Positions 1-5,279 of a stretch of 5,279 nt of DNA are shown one piece after another (the stretch's first letter is position 1; every line of letters begins with the position of its first letter). Source of the stretch: Frankiaceae bacterium (GTDB taxonomy: Bacteria; Actinomycetota; Actinomycetes; Mycobacteriales; SCTD01); contig CANKBT010000241.1 in assembly GCA_947479995.1 (NCBI GenBank), positions 1-5,279 of the forward strand. Direction: 5' to 3'. Both the position numbers and the translations under genes were made by a program. A model generated the notes under the pieces. That model saw nothing but the letters and a program-made list of their open reading frames with translations, was not told the DNA's origin and did not search any database.

Positions 1-4
1 CGGG

Positions 5-796
5 GTGCTGGTCTTCGTGGTGCCCGTGCGCCACCCCGGCACGGTGCCGGACTGGGCGGCCGTGCAGGCGCGCCTGCACGAGACCGCCCGCTCGATCGCC
101 GCGCAGGACAGCCGCGCCTGGCGCGCGGTCGTCGTCGCGCAGGCCGGGGCCGCCCTGCCGAGCCTGCCCGCCGGCTTCGAGGTCCGCCGCGTCGACGTCG
201 CGCCGCCCGAGGTCGCGCCCGACGCGACGCAGCAGGAGCGCTACGAGGCGGTGCGCGCCGACAAGGGCCGGCGCGTGCTCGCGGCCCTGCCCGGCACCGC
301 CGGCGGCGACCACGTCATGACGGTCGACTACGACGACTGGGTGAGCCGGCGGCTCGCCGGCACCGTCGAGGGCCACGACGGGCCGGGCTTCTACCTCGGC
401 CGCGGCTGGCGCTACGACGGCGGGCGCTTCCTCTCGCCGGTCGAGGCCTTCCACCGCGTGTGCGGGTCGAGCCTCATCGTGCGCCGGTCGCTGCTCGACG
501 TGCCCGACGACGTCGGGCAGGCCGGTGAGCGGGCGGTGCGGCGGCACCTGGGCAGCCACCGCTTCCTGCCGGGCGACCTGCAGGAGCGCGGCACCCCGCT
601 CGCGCTGCTGCCGTACCGCGGCGCCGTCTACCGCGTCGGGGTGGCCGGCTCGGTCACCGGCGCCTGGGGCACGGCGCAGTGGCTGTCACCGCGCCAGCTC
701 CGGCACCCCCGCGCGTACGCCCGCCGGCTGGCCGCGCTGCGGCCCGTGCGCCCGGCGCACCGCCGCGAGTTCGGGCTCGCGCCGCGCGGTCACTAG
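5..796 (+). CDS. putative GT-A-type glycosyltransferase (possibly 5' partial)
   Basis: Probably transfers a sugar from a nucleotide-sugar donor in the cytoplasm; donor and acceptor cannot be told. The protein opens with a hydrophobic strand FVVPVR (residues 4-9), followed by a helix ending SIAAQ (30-34) and a second strand AVVVAQ (41-46). This is the usual opening of a GT2-like Rossmann half. An acidic motif VDYDDW (107-112) sits where GT-A enzymes keep their metal-binding DxD. A later CGSSLIVRRSLL stretch (153-164) resembles the acceptor-side region of such enzymes. The C-terminus is rich in Arg and Pro. At 263 residues it is short but normal for a single-domain enzyme. The GTG at position 5 is the first start visible, but the frame is open to the window edge, so the true start may be upstream. 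It could belong to a little-described or rhamnosyltransferase-like group. The stop lies 10 nt before trmI. Confidence 0.6.
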   Translation: MLVFVVPVRHPGTVPDWAAVQARLHETARSIAAQDSRAWRAVVVAQAGAALPSLPAGFEVRRVDVAPPEVAPDATQQERYEAVRADKGRRVLAALPGTAGGDHVMTVDYDDWVSRRLAGTVEGHDGPGFYLGRGWRYDGGRFLSPVEAFHRVCGSSLIVRRSLLDVPDDVGQAGERAVRRHLGSHRFLPGDLQERGTPLALLPYRGAVYRVGVAGSVTGAWGTAQWLSPRQLRHPRAYARRLAALRPVRPAHRREFGLAPRGH

Positions 797-799
797 CCT
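794..799 (+). promoter_or_regulatory. possible -10 element for a leaderless trmI transcript
   Basis: TAGCCT fits the actinobacterial TANNNT -10 pattern and ends 7 nt before the trmI ATG, so transcription could begin at or beside that A. It overlaps the TAG stop of the upstream gene. No Shine-Dalgarno sequence lies before this ATG, which agrees with a leaderless message. No convincing -35 box is visible. Read-through or translational coupling from the upstream gene is an equally good explanation. Confidence 0.28.
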
Positions 800-806
800 C
801 GACCGG

Positions 807-1736
807 ATGACCACCCCGCCGACCGCCCCCACCGGCGCCGACCGCCGCCGCGGCCCGCTGCGCCCCGGCGACCAGGTCCAGCTCACCGACCCCAAGGGCA
901 AGATGCACACCATCACCCTGGTCGAGGGCGCGGCCTTCCACACCCACCGCGGGGTCCTGCAGCACGACGACCTGCTCGGCGGCCCCGAGGGCACGGTCGT
1001 GCGGATCGGCTCCACCGACTACCTCGCGCTGCGGCCGCTGCTGTCGGACTTCGTGCTGTCGATGCCGCGCGGCGCCCAGGTCGTCTACCCGAAGGACGCC
1101 GGCCAGGTCGTGCAGATGGCCGACGTCTTCCCCGGCGCCCGCGTCGTCGAGGCCGGCGTCGGCTCCGGCGCGCTGTCGATGTCGCTGCTGCGGGCGGTCG
1201 GCGACACCGGCCGGCTGTCGTCGTACGAGCGCCGCCCCGACTTCGCCGAGATCGCGAAGGCCAACGTCGAGCGCTTCTTCGGCGGGCCGCACCCCGCCTG
1301 GTCGGTGACGGTCGGCGACCTGCAGGACGCGCTCGTGGAGACCGACGTCGACCGCGTGGTGCTCGACATGCTCGCGCCCTGGGAGACGCTCGACGCCGTC
1401 TCGCGCGCCCTGCGCCCCGGCGGCCTGGTCTGCGCGTACGTCGCCACGACCACGCAGCTGTCCACGACGGTCGAGGCGCTCCGCGCGCACGGCACCTTCA
1501 CCGAGCCGCAGTCGTGGGAGTCGATGGTCCGCGGCTGGCACGTCGAGGGGCTGGCCGTCCGCCCCGAGCACCGCATGGTCGGGCACACCGGCTTCCTGTG
1601 CACCAGCCGCCGCCTGGCCGACGGCGTCGAGCCGCCGCTGCGCCGTCGCCGCCCGAGCAAGGGGGCGTACGGCGAGCCCGCGGCCGAGGCGCCGCCCGCC
1701 GAGCGCGACGCGCCGTTCCGCCCCGACCTGCCCTAG
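807..1736 (+). CDS. trmI: tRNA (adenine(58)-N(1))-methyltransferase TrmI
   Basis: Methylates N1 of adenine 58 in the T-loop of tRNA using S-adenosylmethionine; the family works as a homotetramer in the cytoplasm. An N-terminal beta-rich domain (about 15-75) has the family's HRGVLQHDDLLG-type segment (47-58). The Rossmann methyltransferase domain follows, with SAM-binding motif I VVEAGVGSGALSMSL (113-127). Next come the acidic-loop YERRPDFAEIAKANV (140-154), the catalytic-region motif LDMLAPWE (186-193), RPGGLVCAYV (203-212) and the C-terminal HRMVGHTGFL (255-264). At 309 residues it is slightly longer than the roughly 280 of the mycobacterial enzyme; the extra length is an Ala/Pro-rich tail after KGAYG (285-289). 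The frame stays open far upstream, but homology begins after the ATG at 807, and codons before it overlap the glycosyltransferase gene. In many actinobacteria trmI sits beside the proteasomal ATPase gene (arc/mpa); here the downstream neighbour is a convergent amidase. Confidence 0.93.
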   Translation: MTTPPTAPTGADRRRGPLRPGDQVQLTDPKGKMHTITLVEGAAFHTHRGVLQHDDLLGGPEGTVVRIGSTDYLALRPLLSDFVLSMPRGAQVVYPKDAGQVVQMADVFPGARVVEAGVGSGALSMSLLRAVGDTGRLSSYERRPDFAEIAKANVERFFGGPHPAWSVTVGDLQDALVETDVDRVVLDMLAPWETLDAVSRALRPGGLVCAYVATTTQLSTTVEALRAHGTFTEPQSWESMVRGWHVEGLAVRPEHRMVGHTGFLCTSRRLADGVEPPLRRRRPSKGAYGEPAAEAPPAERDAPFRPDLP

Positions 1737-1753
1737 CCCGCGGTCAGCGCGGG
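1737..1753. terminator. GC hairpin between convergent trmI and amidase genes
   Basis: CCCGCG (1737-1742) and CGCGGG (1748-1753) form a perfect 6-bp stem around the 5-nt loop GTCAG. The stem begins immediately after the trmI stop, and the loop contains the amidase stop codon (complement of TCA at 1744-1746). No T-run follows on either strand, so if it ends transcription it does so as a bare hairpin, possibly in both directions. Chance GC pairing remains possible. Confidence 0.4.
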
Positions 1754-3528
1754 ACGGCGGTGACGGCGCCCGTGCGGGTGTCGCGCAGCAGCGCCCCGCC
1801 CTGGAAGTCCTGCCGCTGGCGGCCCGGCCCGTCGTCGCGCGCCTCGGCCACCGGCAGCCGCAGCGCCCCGCCGTCGGCGCCGCGCGCCGCCCAGGCGGCG
1901 TGGAACGCGCCGTGCACGCTCACCGCCCCCGTGGCCGGCGACCAGTGCACGGCGCCGCCCTGGAAGGCGTTGCGGCGCCCGGTGCCGCCCGGTGCGTCCT
2001 GCTCGTCGGTGGTCGGGTAGCCGAGCGGGCCGGCCTGGCTGCCCAGCCGGTTCCAGACGACCTTGATCGCGCCGTAGACCGCCCGGGCGCCGGTCTCCGG
2101 CGACCAGACGACGGTGCCGCCCGTGCCGCCGGCGAAGTCCTGGTAGCGGCCGCGGCCGTCCGGCGTCGGCCGCTCGTCGGTGCTCGGGTAGCCGAGCGGG
2201 CCGGCCTGGCTGCCCAGGCGGTTCCAGGTCTGCTTCACCGCGCCGAAGACCGCGCGCGAGCCGGTCGTGGGGGAGTGCACCACCGTCGCCGGGCCCTCGC
2301 CGTCGCGCCCCGCGAAGTCGTTGTAGCGGCCGCGGCCGTCGCCGGTCGGCAGCTCGCTCGTCGTCGGGTAGCCCAGCCGCCCGGCCTGGCTGCCCAGGGC
2401 GTTCCAGCACCCGCGGATGGCCCCGAGCACGGCGTGCGCGCCGGTCTCGGGCGACCAGACGACCGTCGCGCCGCCGGAGAAGTCGTTGTAGCGGCCGCGG
2501 CCGTCCCCGGTGGGCAGCTCGTCGGTGAGCGGCAGGCCGATCGGCCCGGCGACGCCGCCCTGGGCGAGGAAGGCGCCGAGCACCGCGCCGACGACCACCC
2601 AGGTGCCGGTGGCCGGCGAGGTGTAGATGCGGCCCCGCTCGAAGTCCTGCGCCGTGCCGCCCCGCGCCGTCGGGTACTGCCCGGAGGTCGGCGCGCCGAG
2701 CACGGCCGCGCCGCCGTACGCCTGGTGCTTGCGGGCGATCGGGTCGGTCGAGGCCGCCAGCTGCGTGACGGCGGCGGGCAGCCGGTCGCGCACCAGCGCG
2801 TACGCCGCGTCGCCCGGGCAGGTCGTCTGCGACATCGCGCGGTGGCCCTCGACCGTGCGCGTCACCACGCGGGTGCCGGCGGGGTGCCGGTTGCTGCCGC
2901 GGCTGACGAAGGCGGCCGTCGCCCCCGGCCGGGTGTCGACGCCGTAGCGCCGGGCGAGCCAGGCGAGCAGCGACGTCATCGACGCCTCGGCCTGGGGCGT
3001 CGGCGCGACCGTGGTGTGGTCGCCGAGGAAGCAGCCGAGCTGCGCGAAGCCCTGCGAGCCGCCGGTGGCGTCCGGCTGCACGGGGCCGGCGAGGCTGCCG
3101 GCCCGGCCCTCCCAGATGCCGCCGTAGCGGTCGACGAGGAAGTTGTACGCGAGGTCCGGCCAGCCCTTGGTGCCGGTGTGCGTGTCGTACATGCCGCGCA
3201 GCAGGCCCGGGACGGCGCCCTCGGCGTAGCCGTTGCCGGGGGAGGCGGTGTGGTGCACGAGCAGGAAGCGCACGTCGCCCGGGGCCTCGACCGCCAGCGG
3301 GCGCCGCGGCGGGCGGTCCGGCCCGGCCCACGCCGACCGGGGCCGCACGGCCGGCTCGGCGGTGAGCAGCCGCGGGTCCGGGGCGGCGAGCGCCGGCGCC
3401 GCGCCGAGCACGCCGCCCACCAGGCCGGCACCGCCGAGCGCCAGGCCGAGCCCGAGGCCGCCGGCGCCGCGCACGACGGCGCGGCGGGTCGGCGACGCCG
3501 GACCGGCGTCCGAGCAGGTCTCGCACAC
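1744..3528 (-). CDS. Tat-secreted N-acetylmuramoyl-L-alanine amidase (PGRP/Amidase_2) with LGFP repeats
   Basis: Predicted to cut the amide bond between N-acetylmuramic acid and L-alanine in peptidoglycan, outside the cell. Residues 1-48 are a twin-arginine signal: TRRAVV at 14-19, a Gly/Leu/Ala core, and a likely cut after ALA (46-48). The PGRP domain spans about 85-255. Zinc-site residues are His92 (or His93) in VHHTA, His229 and Cys237; the last two are 8 apart, as in T7 lysozyme and PGRPs. Tyr128 in AYNFLVDRYGG and Thr235, two before the Cys, match catalytic positions of amidase-active PGRPs, so activity is likely. Residues 268-594 hold about six LGFP repeats of 50-60 residues, a module thought to bind the cell wall. 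The GTG start is supported by GGGAGG 4 nt upstream and places the Tat signal correctly. The gene converges on trmI and diverges from the FkbM gene. Confidence 0.92.
   Translation of the reverse strand: MCETCSDAGPASPTRRAVVRGAGGLGLGLALGGAGLVGGVLGAAPALAAPDPRLLTAEPAVRPRSAWAGPDRPPRRPLAVEAPGDVRFLLVHHTASPGNGYAEGAVPGLLRGMYDTHTGTKGWPDLAYNFLVDRYGGIWEGRAGSLAGPVQPDATGGSQGFAQLGCFLGDHTTVAPTPQAEASMTSLLAWLARRYGVDTRPGATAAFVSRGSNRHPAGTRVVTRTVEGHRAMSQTTCPGDAAYALVRDRLPAAVTQLAASTDPIARKHQAYGGAAVLGAPTSGQYPTARGGTAQDFERGRIYTSPATGTWVVVGAVLGAFLAQGGVAGPIGLPLTDELPTGDGRGRYNDFSGGATVVWSPETGAHAVLGAIRGCWNALGSQAGRLGYPTTSELPTGDGRGRYNDFAGRDGEGPATVVHSPTTGSRAVFGAVKQTWNRLGSQAGPLGYPSTDERPTPDGRGRYQDFAGGTGGTVVWSPETGARAVYGAIKVVWNRLGSQAGPLGYPTTDEQDAPGGTGRRNAFQGGAVHWSPATGAVSVHGAFHAAWAARGADGGALRLPVAEARDDGPGRQRQDFQGGALLRDTRTGAVTAVPR
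1747..2727 (-). repeat. LGFP repeat array inside the amidase gene
   Basis: About six protein repeats cover residues 268-594 of the amidase. Repeats 3, 4 and 5 share the core W-N-x-L-GSQAG-x-LGYP-[ST]-T (starting near residues 375, 435 and 492). Repeats 1, 2 and 6 are divergent; repeat 6 has LRLP in place of LGYP. The DNA is also repetitive: 2001-2056 and 2172-2227 match at 54 of 56 bases, and 2352-2407 matches the second copy at 46 of 56. The periods are 57 and 60 codons. Another near-identical stretch encodes GRGRYNDF twice (around 2314 and 2479). Confidence 0.88.
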
Positions 3529-3532
3529 GTCG

Positions 3533-3538
3533 CCTCCC
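3533..3538 (-). promoter_or_regulatory. ribosome-binding site of the amidase gene
   Basis: On the minus strand GGGAGG lies 4 nt before the GTG at 3528-3526. It decides this GTG as the start, and the start in turn gives a complete Tat signal peptide. Confidence 0.75.
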
Positions 3539-3681
3539 GGGCGGTCGGGGGTGCCGCCGGGCGGACGCTAGCCCGCGGCCCGGCCCGCGCGGGCGGCTTC
3601 ACGAAGATCGGCGAACGACCCCCGCGGGGCCGCCGGGCGTGCCACGCTGCCGCCGCTCGAGGTCCGCGACCGCGCTGCGAC

Positions 3682-3687
3682 GGAGGA
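3682..3687 (+). promoter_or_regulatory. ribosome-binding site of the FkbM methyltransferase gene
   Basis: GGAGGA lies 3 nt before the GTG at 3691 (GGAGG with a 4-nt spacer). It is the strongest Shine-Dalgarno match in the window and fixes the start of a frame that is otherwise open for a long way upstream on the opposite strand of the amidase. Confidence 0.8.
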
Positions 3688-3690
3688 AGA

Positions 3691-4581
3691 GTGCGCGTCA
3701 CCCCCCCAGACCACAGCACCCTGGCGACGAAGGCCGCCCGGCTGCACCAGCTCGCCACGCACCCCGGCGCCCGCGGGCGCCGGCCGCAGCAGGCCGCGGT
3801 CGCGCTGTCCGCGCTCGCGGTCAACCGCGTGCTGCACCGCCCGCTGACGGTGCGCCTCGGCGAGCGCAGCCGCATCCGCGCCGACCAGCGGTTCCACTCG
3901 TCGATGACGGCGGCCTACTTCGGCGTGCCCGACCCGGGGGCGTACGCGTTCTGGCGCGGGCTGCTGCGCCCGGGCGACCTGGTGGTCGACGTCGGCGCCA
4001 ACGTCGGCGTCATCAGCCTGCTGCTGGCCGAGCTCGGCGCCGACGTCATCGCCGTCGAGGCCGACCGCGCCGCGTTCGCCGAGCTGGAGGGCAACGTCCG
4101 CCGCAACGCCGACCTCTCGTCGCGGGTGAGCACGTTCTGCGCGGCGGTGTCCGACGCGGTCGGCCTGCTGCGCTTCTCGACCGGCCGCGACGCGAGCAAC
4201 GCCGTCGTGCAGGGCGACGAGGAGGGCGTCGAGGTGCTGGCCGTCGACCTCGACACGCTGCTGGCCGGCCGGCGGCCGCGCGGCCTCAAGGTCGACGTCG
4301 AGGGGGCGGAGCGCCTGGTGCTCGAGGGCGCCTCCCGGGTGCTCGCCGAGGACCGGCCCGTCCTGCAGCTGGAGTGGAACCGCATGAGCGAGCGCTGCCT
4401 GGGCGAGAGCCGCGAGCCGGCGTGGGAGGTGCTGCGCGCGCACGACTACGCCGTCTGCCACGTCGACGGCGCCGGCACGCTCACCGAGGCCGCCGACCCG
4501 CGGACGTACGTGTCGGACGTCGTCGCCGTGCCGTCGGAGCTGGTGCGGCGCGAGGGCGGCCGGGTGCGCGTCGCCGCCTAG
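3691..4581 (+). CDS. FkbM-family SAM-dependent methyltransferase
   Basis: A class I methyltransferase of the FkbM/Methyltransf_21 family, whose members methylate hydroxyl groups on polyketides, sugars and other glycan-like substrates; the substrate here is unknown. Of 296 residues, about 1-60 are a basic helical lead with no recognised motif. The Rossmann core starts near residue 92 with GDLVVDVGANVGVISL (95-110), the SAM-binding motif I, and VIAVEAD (119-125) gives the acidic ribose-binding residue Glu123. LKVDVEGAERLVLEGA (199-214) is the family signature, followed by LQLEWN (225-230), typical of the C-terminal strand. No signal peptide is seen, so it should act in the cytoplasm. The GTG start is chosen from GGAGGA just upstream. 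The gene runs divergently from the amidase and its stop overlaps that of the convergent VanZ-like gene. With a sugar transferase and wall amidase nearby, an envelope glycan is a reasonable guess for the substrate. Confidence 0.88.
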   Translation: MRVTPPDHSTLATKAARLHQLATHPGARGRRPQQAAVALSALAVNRVLHRPLTVRLGERSRIRADQRFHSSMTAAYFGVPDPGAYAFWRGLLRPGDLVVDVGANVGVISLLLAELGADVIAVEADRAAFAELEGNVRRNADLSSRVSTFCAAVSDAVGLLRFSTGRDASNAVVQGDEEGVEVLAVDLDTLLAGRRPRGLKVDVEGAERLVLEGASRVLAEDRPVLQLEWNRMSERCLGESREPAWEVLRAHDYAVCHVDGAGTLTEAADPRTYVSDVVAVPSELVRREGGRVRVAA

Positions 4582-4988
4582 GCCGAGCGGCGCGCCCGCC
4601 GGGCGCGGCGGGCCCGGCGGGGCCGCAGCCGCACGAGCGCGACGCCGAGCACGGCGCCCGCGGCGTTGAGGCCGACGTCGCGCAGGCTCGAGGTGCGGCC
4701 GTCGAGCACGGTGCCCTGCACCAGCTCGACGACGGTCGAGGCGAGCACCAGCCCGAGCACGAGCGTCGTGGCCAGCACCCGCGGCAGCAGCGCGGCGAGC
4801 ACCGCCCCGACCGGCACGAGCAGCAGCACGTTGGCCGCGGCCTCGACCACCTCGGGCTCTGGCGAGCCGGGCAGGGCCTCGGCCACGTCGAACAGCAGCC
4901 GCTTGGGGTCGGGCCCCAGGGTGAGCGCCGCGAGCCCGGCGAGCAGCAGGGCGGCGAGCACCAGCAGCGCCGCCCGGCCGCGGGTCAC
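4578..4988 (-). CDS. VanZ-like membrane protein
   Basis: A small integral membrane protein of the VanZ-like family; VanZ itself gives low-level teicoplanin resistance, but most family members have no settled role. The 136 residues show about four membrane segments: 7-25, 51-69, 72-91 and 107-121. Between the last two lies the family's conserved loop and helix start GRTSSLRDVGLNAAG (97-111). The C-terminus is an Arg-rich tail of RRA repeats (124-136), likely cytoplasmic. Length is normal for a single-domain member. The GTG start overlaps the stop of the upstream VanZ-like gene as GTGA (4985-4988 on the minus strand) and has no Shine-Dalgarno sequence of its own, so translation is probably coupled. 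Its TAG stop shares CTAG with the stop of the convergent FkbM gene. A neighbouring-gene role in the envelope is inference only. Confidence 0.82.
   Translation of the reverse strand: MTRGRAALLVLAALLLAGLAALTLGPDPKRLLFDVAEALPGSPEPEVVEAAANVLLLVPVGAVLAALLPRVLATTLVLGLVLASTVVELVQGTVLDGRTSSLRDVGLNAAGAVLGVALVRLRPRRARRARRARRSA
4621..4700 (-). repeat. direct DNA repeat shared by the two VanZ-like genes (partner 5001-5080)
   Basis: Bases 4621-4700 and 5001-5080 align without gaps at 69 of 80 positions, in the same reading frame, over the codons for the conserved GRT-x-SLRDV-x-LN loop and last helix. Two runs are fully identical: 20 bases (4631-4650) and 15 bases (4686-4700 region, bar one base). This supports duplication of one gene rather than convergence. 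Confidence 0.8.
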
Positions 4989-5279
4989 GCGCGCCGCCGG
5001 GGCCGGGCCCGCACGAGCGCGACGCCGAGCGCGCCGCCCAGCGCGTTGAGCGCGACGTCGCGCAGGCTCGGGGTGCGGCCGGGCAGCAGCACCGCCTGCG
5101 CCGCCTCCACGCCGGCGGCCGCGGCGAGCAGCCCGACGGCGAGCACCGCGGCCCGCACGCGCGGCAGCAGCACCGCGAGCACCAGGCCGACCGGCGCGAG
5201 CAGCAGCGCGTTCGCCGCCACCTCGACCTCGCGCCGGTCGGGGAAGCCGGGGCTGCCGGGCGTGAGGTCGTCGGCCACC
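4985..5279 (-). CDS. VanZ-like membrane protein, second tandem copy (5' end beyond window)
   Basis: A paralogue of the VanZ-like gene just downstream of it. By eye 49 of 75 residues are identical without gaps from AAN (residue 21 here) to RPRR (92-95), including GRTPSLRDVALNALG (67-81). Three membrane segments are visible (about 21-39, 41-60 and 77-90). A GTG at 5278-5276 could open the frame, but the matching VADDLTPGSP lines up with residue 35 of the paralogue, after its first membrane helix. The start is therefore almost certainly off the window, with the first helix missing from view. The C-terminal tail is short (ARPRRRA) compared with the RRA-repeat tail of its partner. Its TGA overlaps the partner's GTG, so the two form one operon. 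Function is unknown beyond the family; paired copies may form a heteromer or simply be a recent duplication. Confidence 0.8.
   Translation of the reverse strand, partial: VADDLTPGSPGFPDRREVEVAANALLLAPVGLVLAVLLPRVRAAVLAVGLLAAAAGVEAAQAVLLPGRTPSLRDVALNALGGALGVALVRARPRRRA

Larger units (their letters stand above)
3529..3690. promoter_or_regulatory. divergent intergenic region between amidase and FkbM genes
   Basis: These 162 bp must carry the promoters for both outward-facing genes, but I cannot assign -35 and -10 boxes with confidence. Visible structure includes a 12-bp palindrome GCCCGCGCGGGC (3583-3594) whose left half GCCCGCG also occurs at 3571-3577. There is also a 10-bp palindrome CCCCGCGGGG (3620-3629) and an 8-bp direct repeat CCGGGCGG at 3537 and 3557, exactly 20 bp apart. 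Such elements could be operators, but base composition makes them easy to get by chance. Confidence 0.45.

Noticed and set aside
525..806. N-terminal extension of trmI to 403 residues
   Set aside because: It overlaps the glycosyltransferase gene in another frame and reads as Arg/Ser/Ala-rich noise. TrmI homology begins just after the ATG at 807.
654..1586. 310-residue minus-strand frame opposite trmI
   Set aside because: It has no domain, biased Arg/Ala/Gly/Asp content and no ribosome-binding site; it is a shadow of the trmI codons.
2146..2498. Three GCGGCCGC words (2146, 2326, 2491) as a possible regulatory repeat
   Set aside because: They fall at the same codons of successive LGFP repeats (the GRGRY segment), so the protein repeat explains them.
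1733..3526. Long minus-strand frame of 597 residues parallel to the amidase
   Set aside because: It is an Arg/Ala/Gly-rich translation with no recognisable domain, in a shifted frame of the amidase gene. Long stop-free shadows are expected at this GC content, and the amidase frame has a Tat signal, catalytic residues and a ribosome-binding site.
1900..3690. Plus-strand open frame continuous with the FkbM gene (893 residues in all)
   Set aside because: The part before 3691 lies opposite the amidase and is low-complexity Arg/Ala sequence. A strong Shine-Dalgarno sequence and the start of the methyltransferase support GTG 3691.
3568..4461. 297-residue minus-strand frame opposite the FkbM gene
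   Set aside because: It is an antisense shadow. The plus-strand frame carries a full set of methyltransferase motifs.
1..5279. Mobile element, CRISPR array, tRNA or rRNA gene
   Set aside because: There is no transposase or integrase, no regularly spaced repeats with unique spacers, and no cloverleaf or rRNA-like sequence. The repeats present are coding repeats.

Overview
The window comes from a very GC-rich chromosome. Codon third positions are almost all G or C, three of the six genes visibly use GTG starts, and a Tat-exported PGRP amidase carries LGFP repeats. With an actinobacterial-type TrmI, this points to a high-GC Actinomycetota bacterium. Genus cannot be decided from the sequence.

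Layout, left to right. (1) 5-796 (+): a glycosyltransferase-like protein of GT-A type; its true start may lie off the window. (2) 807-1736 (+): trmI, the tRNA m1A58 methyltransferase, following after 10 nt. (3) 1744-3528 (-): a Tat-secreted N-acetylmuramoyl-L-alanine amidase with an N-terminal PGRP domain and about six C-terminal LGFP repeats. It converges on trmI with a 7-nt gap, and a perfect hairpin sits over its stop codon. (4) 3529-3690: a 162-bp divergent intergenic region with several GC palindromes and a ribosome-binding site at each end. (5) 3691-4581 (+): an FkbM-family SAM methyltransferase. (6) 4578-4988 (-): a VanZ-like membrane protein whose stop overlaps the FkbM stop on a shared CTAG. 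(7) 4985 to window end (-): a second VanZ-like gene, cut at its 5' end by the window edge, coupled to the first by a GTGA start/stop overlap and clearly its paralogue.

Apart from the housekeeping tRNA gene, the contents suggest work at the cell surface: a sugar transferase, a secreted peptidoglycan amidase with wall-binding repeats, a methyltransferase of a family that often modifies glycans, and two small VanZ-type membrane proteins. Whether they form one pathway is inference, since they lie in several separate transcription units. I see no RNA genes, mobile elements, CRISPR arrays or attachment sites, and no convincing new system. The most informative oddities are the tandem VanZ pair, the near-identical internal repeats in the amidase, and the very tight convergent gene ends.
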